Positions 5,120 through 7,086 of a stretch of DNA of 7,086 nucleotides are shown here, in pieces; within the stretch, counting starts at the first letter, position 1, and each line of letters opens with the position of its first letter. Made by a program: the position numbers and the translations under genes. This stretch comes from Flavobacteriales bacterium UBA4585 (GTDB lineage Bacteria > Bacteroidota > Bacteroidia > Flavobacteriales > Schleiferiaceae): positions 1 to 7,086 of the forward strand of contig CATAQZ010000153.1 of the NCBI GenBank assembly GCA_949487015.1, given 5' to 3'. The notes below the pieces were generated by a model that saw only the letters and a list, made by a program, of their open reading frames with translations, had not been told where the DNA came from and did not search any database.

Positions 5120-5995
5120 GTGCACGTAAACAACCCCTTTGATTCAAATTATAAATTTTCCCTATTGGTAAATGCCGTTCCTGAACTAGAAGCATTCATT
5201 ATACCAGGGAAGTTTGCGAGAAAGAGCATAGATTTCAGTGATCCAGAGGCGATTTATGTGTTAAATAAAGCACTGTTAAAGTGGCGTTTTAACGTGAATT
5301 GGACCTTAAAAGAAGGGCACCTCTGCCCTGCTGTTCCCGGACGATTTGACTATTTACTTCATGCAAACGATCTACTGTCTAAAATCGAAGGAAGAAGAGC
5401 ACGAATGCTGGATATCGGCACAGGTGCATCGCTCATTTATCCGCTTCTGGGAACTGCTGCATTCAACTGGGAATGTGTTGGATCAGAGGTGGACAAAGAA
5501 GCTATTTCTTATGCGAAGGGACTGATTCGAATGAATGCAAGCATGCTCGGTACAAAAATTAGACGGCAAGAGTTTAAGAGTCATATTCTTCCAGGCATTA
5601 TCGAAAAAAAGGAACAATTTGACCTCTTAGTCTGCAACCCCCCTTTCTACAAGAATAAGAGTGAGGCGTTGGCCGCTAATGCTCGTAAAAACAAAAACCT
5701 ACACGGTAAGGAGAAGACGCATTATAACTTTGGCGGCAGTGCAAATGAGCTCTGGTATAAAGGCGGAGAAGAGGCATTCTTAAAAAAGCTTGCGCTAGAG
5801 AGCGCCGAATATGGATCGCAAATTCATTGGTTCACCTGCTTGGTTTCAAAAAAAGAACATGTACGCACCTTTAAGAGATTCATACGTAAAGGAAATCCAA
5901 CAGATTTAAAAGTTATTGAAATGACTCATGGGAATAAGTCCAGTCAATTCGTTGCTTGGACGTTTCAAAATGGAGATAATGAGTCAGCAAAATAA
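5120..5995 (+). CDS. rlmF: 23S rRNA (adenine(1618)-N(6))-methyltransferase RlmF
   Basis: A 291-residue cytoplasmic SAM-dependent methyltransferase, homologous to E. coli RlmF (YbiN), which makes m6A at 23S rRNA position 1618. The family-specific N-terminus is present: MHVNN at 1-5, IDFSDPEAIYVLNKALL (37-53) and LCPAVPGRFDYL (68-79). The SAM-binding motif I is LDIGTGAS (97-104). NPPF (173-176) is the catalytic motif of N6-adenine methyltransferases, followed by FGGSANELWYKGGEEAF (204-220) and the C-terminal HGNKSSQFVAWTF (270-282). The start is GTG: it gives the conserved MHxxN beginning, an in-frame TAG at 5114-5116 lies just one codon upstream, and the next in-frame ATG is 95 codons in. Compared with E. 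coli, the N-terminal part is less conserved (for example LKEGH before LCP). Its 3' end overlaps the VF530-family gene by 17 bp, so the two are probably co-transcribed and translationally coupled. Confidence 0.93.
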   Translation: MHVNNPFDSNYKFSLLVNAVPELEAFIIPGKFARKSIDFSDPEAIYVLNKALLKWRFNVNWTLKEGHLCPAVPGRFDYLLHANDLLSKIEGRRARMLDIGTGASLIYPLLGTAAFNWECVGSEVDKEAISYAKGLIRMNASMLGTKIRRQEFKSHILPGIIEKKEQFDLLVCNPPFYKNKSEALAANARKNKNLHGKEKTHYNFGGSANELWYKGGEEAFLKKLALESAEYGSQIHWFTCLVSKKEHVRTFKRFIRKGNPTDLKVIEMTHGNKSSQFVAWTFQNGDNESAK

Positions 5996-6212
5996 TCCCC
6001 TTCACGGTGTAAAGCTTCAGCATATGGTAGAAGCGTTGGTTGCATATTATGGTTGGGAGCAATTGGCAATAAGGATTCCCGTACGTTGCTTTACGTTCGA
6101 TCCTTCAATTAAATCTTCCTTGAAATTCTTACGTAAAACGCCGTGGGCGCGTGAAAAAATAGAACAACTCTACATCGACACCTTTCCAAACGGAGTAGAA
6201 GAAAAGCTTTAA
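5979..6212 (+). CDS. VF530 family protein (DUF2132), putative nucleic-acid binding
   Basis: A 77-residue protein covering the whole VF530 (DUF2132) domain. Signatures are NPLHGVKLQHMVEALVAYYG (6-25), the family GW at 25-26, IPVRCFTFDPSIKSSLKFLR (33-52) and KTPWAREKIEQLYI (53-66). The family is named after a Vibrio fischeri protein of known structure and is annotated as DNA-binding; its cellular role is not established. I chose the ATG at 5979 because MSQQNNPLHG gives the normal family N-terminus. In-frame ATGs at 5970 and 5928 would add three or seventeen residues read from inside rlmF. The gene overlaps rlmF by 17 bp in another frame, with GGAG at 5972-5975 very close to the start, so translation probably depends on ribosomes finishing rlmF. 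This pairing makes an RNA-related role worth considering, but that is inference. Confidence 0.9.
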   Translation: MSQQNNPLHGVKLQHMVEALVAYYGWEQLAIRIPVRCFTFDPSIKSSLKFLRKTPWAREKIEQLYIDTFPNGVEEKL

Positions 6213-6268
6213 TTACGCCGTCTCAGTCATTAATTGTAACTTAAGACTTCTCATAAATGCTCATTTCT

Positions 6269-7086
6269 ATGAAAAAGCCCATATTCTTATCGCTGCTTCT
6301 AACGCTTTTATTCACTTTTAGCGGTAAAGCGACTCACCTGATGGGAGGAGAAATCGTCGCTCAACAGATTAGTGGATCGCAGTATCAGATTGTAATGACT
6401 GTTTATAGAGATACTGCTGGTATCCCAATGCAAACCACAGCACAATTTGATATTACGGATTCGGCGGGAACAAACGTAACTACTTTAACTACTCCTTATG
6501 ATTCTGTATTAAGTGGAAATACGTTACCCATGTATCCATATGGGGTTGAAGTTTACTTCTTTATAGACACGGTAACTTTCTCAAATAGTGGTACTTATAC
6601 AATAGGATGGAGTAATTGCTGTAGGAATGGAGCAATACAAAATATTTCAACACCGCTAAGCCAAAGTATGTTCCTGCAGACGAGTGTTACAGTATTTGAT
6701 AGCACTTCTAATTCCACGCCTTGGTTCCTTGTCCCAGCATCAATTTTTTTACCGTCAAACACGCCTTGGCAATACAATCCTCTGCCGTTTGACCCGGATG
6801 GTGATTCGCTGTTTTGGAGCTTATCGCAGCCGCTCAAATCACTCAATACCGCTTGTCCTGGCTATACATTGCCTCCCGGCACAGTGGCTAATCCTATGAC
6901 CATTAATCCAATCACTGGTACTATCACGTGGACTGCAACAATGCTAGGGAATTTTGTCACGTCAGTATTAGTAGAAGAATTTAGAAACGGTCAAAAAATA
7001 GGTGAGATACGCAGGGATATGCAATTTATTGTTGTTCAAACGAGTATTACTAGTCCTATATGGAATGCGGGTAATCTGCCCGTAGA
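6269..7086 (+). CDS. N-terminus of a large secreted surface protein (partial, runs off right edge)
   Basis: The frame stays open from the ATG at 6269 to the window end (272 codons plus 2 bases), so the 3' part is missing. It begins with a signal peptide: MKKPIFLSLLLTLLFTFSGK, cut probably near residue 21. The mature start, ATHLMGGEIVAQQISGSQYQ then VYRDTAG (45-51), is the hallmark opening of a large Bacteroidota family of extracellular proteins. These usually continue with Ig-like or PKD-type repeats and end in a type IX secretion sorting domain. Further family marks are YTIGWSNCCRNGAIQNI (110-126), DPDGDSLFWSL (175-185), NPITGTITWTA (213-223) and EEFRNGQKIGEIRRDMQFIV (236-255). The likely role is adhesion, gliding or matrix formation outside the cell; this is inferred, since the C-terminal sorting domain is not visible. 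An in-frame ATG at 6257 is an alternative start, but 6269 gives the cleaner signal peptide. It follows the VF530 gene by 56 bp and need not share its transcript. Confidence 0.85.
   Translation, partial: MKKPIFLSLLLTLLFTFSGKATHLMGGEIVAQQISGSQYQIVMTVYRDTAGIPMQTTAQFDITDSAGTNVTTLTTPYDSVLSGNTLPMYPYGVEVYFFIDTVTFSNSGTYTIGWSNCCRNGAIQNISTPLSQSMFLQTSVTVFDSTSNSTPWFLVPASIFLPSNTPWQYNPLPFDPDGDSLFWSLSQPLKSLNTACPGYTLPPGTVANPMTINPITGTITWTATMLGNFVTSVLVEEFRNGQKIGEIRRDMQFIVVQTSITSPIWNAGNLPV

Noticed and set aside
5928..5978. Extended start of the VF530-family protein
   Set aside because: The additional residues are read from inside rlmF and do not resemble the family N-terminus, which begins at 5979.
6595..6899. 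Overlapping ORFs on both strands inside the right-hand surface-protein gene
   Set aside because: The forward frame from 6269 encodes clear family motifs across the same bases, so these are shadows.

Overview
The window looks like an ordinary chromosomal segment of a Bacteroidota bacterium, probably Flavobacteriales or a close relative. The evidence is the gene content: a SOUL haem-binding-like protein, a DUF6268 outer-membrane barrel, DUF2147, a VF530-family protein, and the N-terminus of a large 'MGGE...YRD...CCRN' surface protein typical of the phylum. The DNA is moderately AT-rich and most genes have weak or absent Shine-Dalgarno sequences. I see no insertion sequence, phage gene, integrase, CRISPR array, tRNA or rRNA.

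Left part (1-1570): a possible 3' end of an upstream gene (2-55) and an FMN nitroreductase (67-786) read rightward. They meet a leftward SOUL-domain protein (789-1436) tail to tail with only 2 bp between the stop codons. A rho-independent terminator at 1522-1549 lies between the SOUL gene and the operon on its right, and its sequence favours leftward transcription.

Middle part (1571-3700): a compact leftward three-gene operon, read in the order acidic lipoprotein of unknown family (3176-3700), DUF2147 protein (2687-3169), DUF6268 outer-membrane barrel (1571-2683). The gaps are 6 and 3 bp, and every product carries an export signal, so this is a cell-envelope unit. Arginine codon choice in the two distal genes is strongly biased to CGT/CGC, unlike the flanking genes, which suggests high expression.

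Intergenic part (3701-3987): about 290 bp between divergent genes with no convincing ORF. It has several inverted repeats, including a hairpin with a T-tract and a perfect 7-bp palindrome.

Right part (3988-7086, all rightward): a membrane sterol desaturase/fatty-acid hydroxylase-family protein resembling alkylglycerol monooxygenase (3988-5016); rlmF, the 23S rRNA m6A1618 methyltransferase, with a GTG start fixed by an in-frame stop (5120-5995); a VF530-family protein overlapping it by 17 bp (5979-6212); and the first 272 codons of a secreted surface protein that runs off the right edge (6269 onward).

I did not find a clear undescribed system. The most worthwhile leads are the all-envelope operon with its structured upstream region, the AGMO-like oxygenase, and the rlmF-VF530 overlap.
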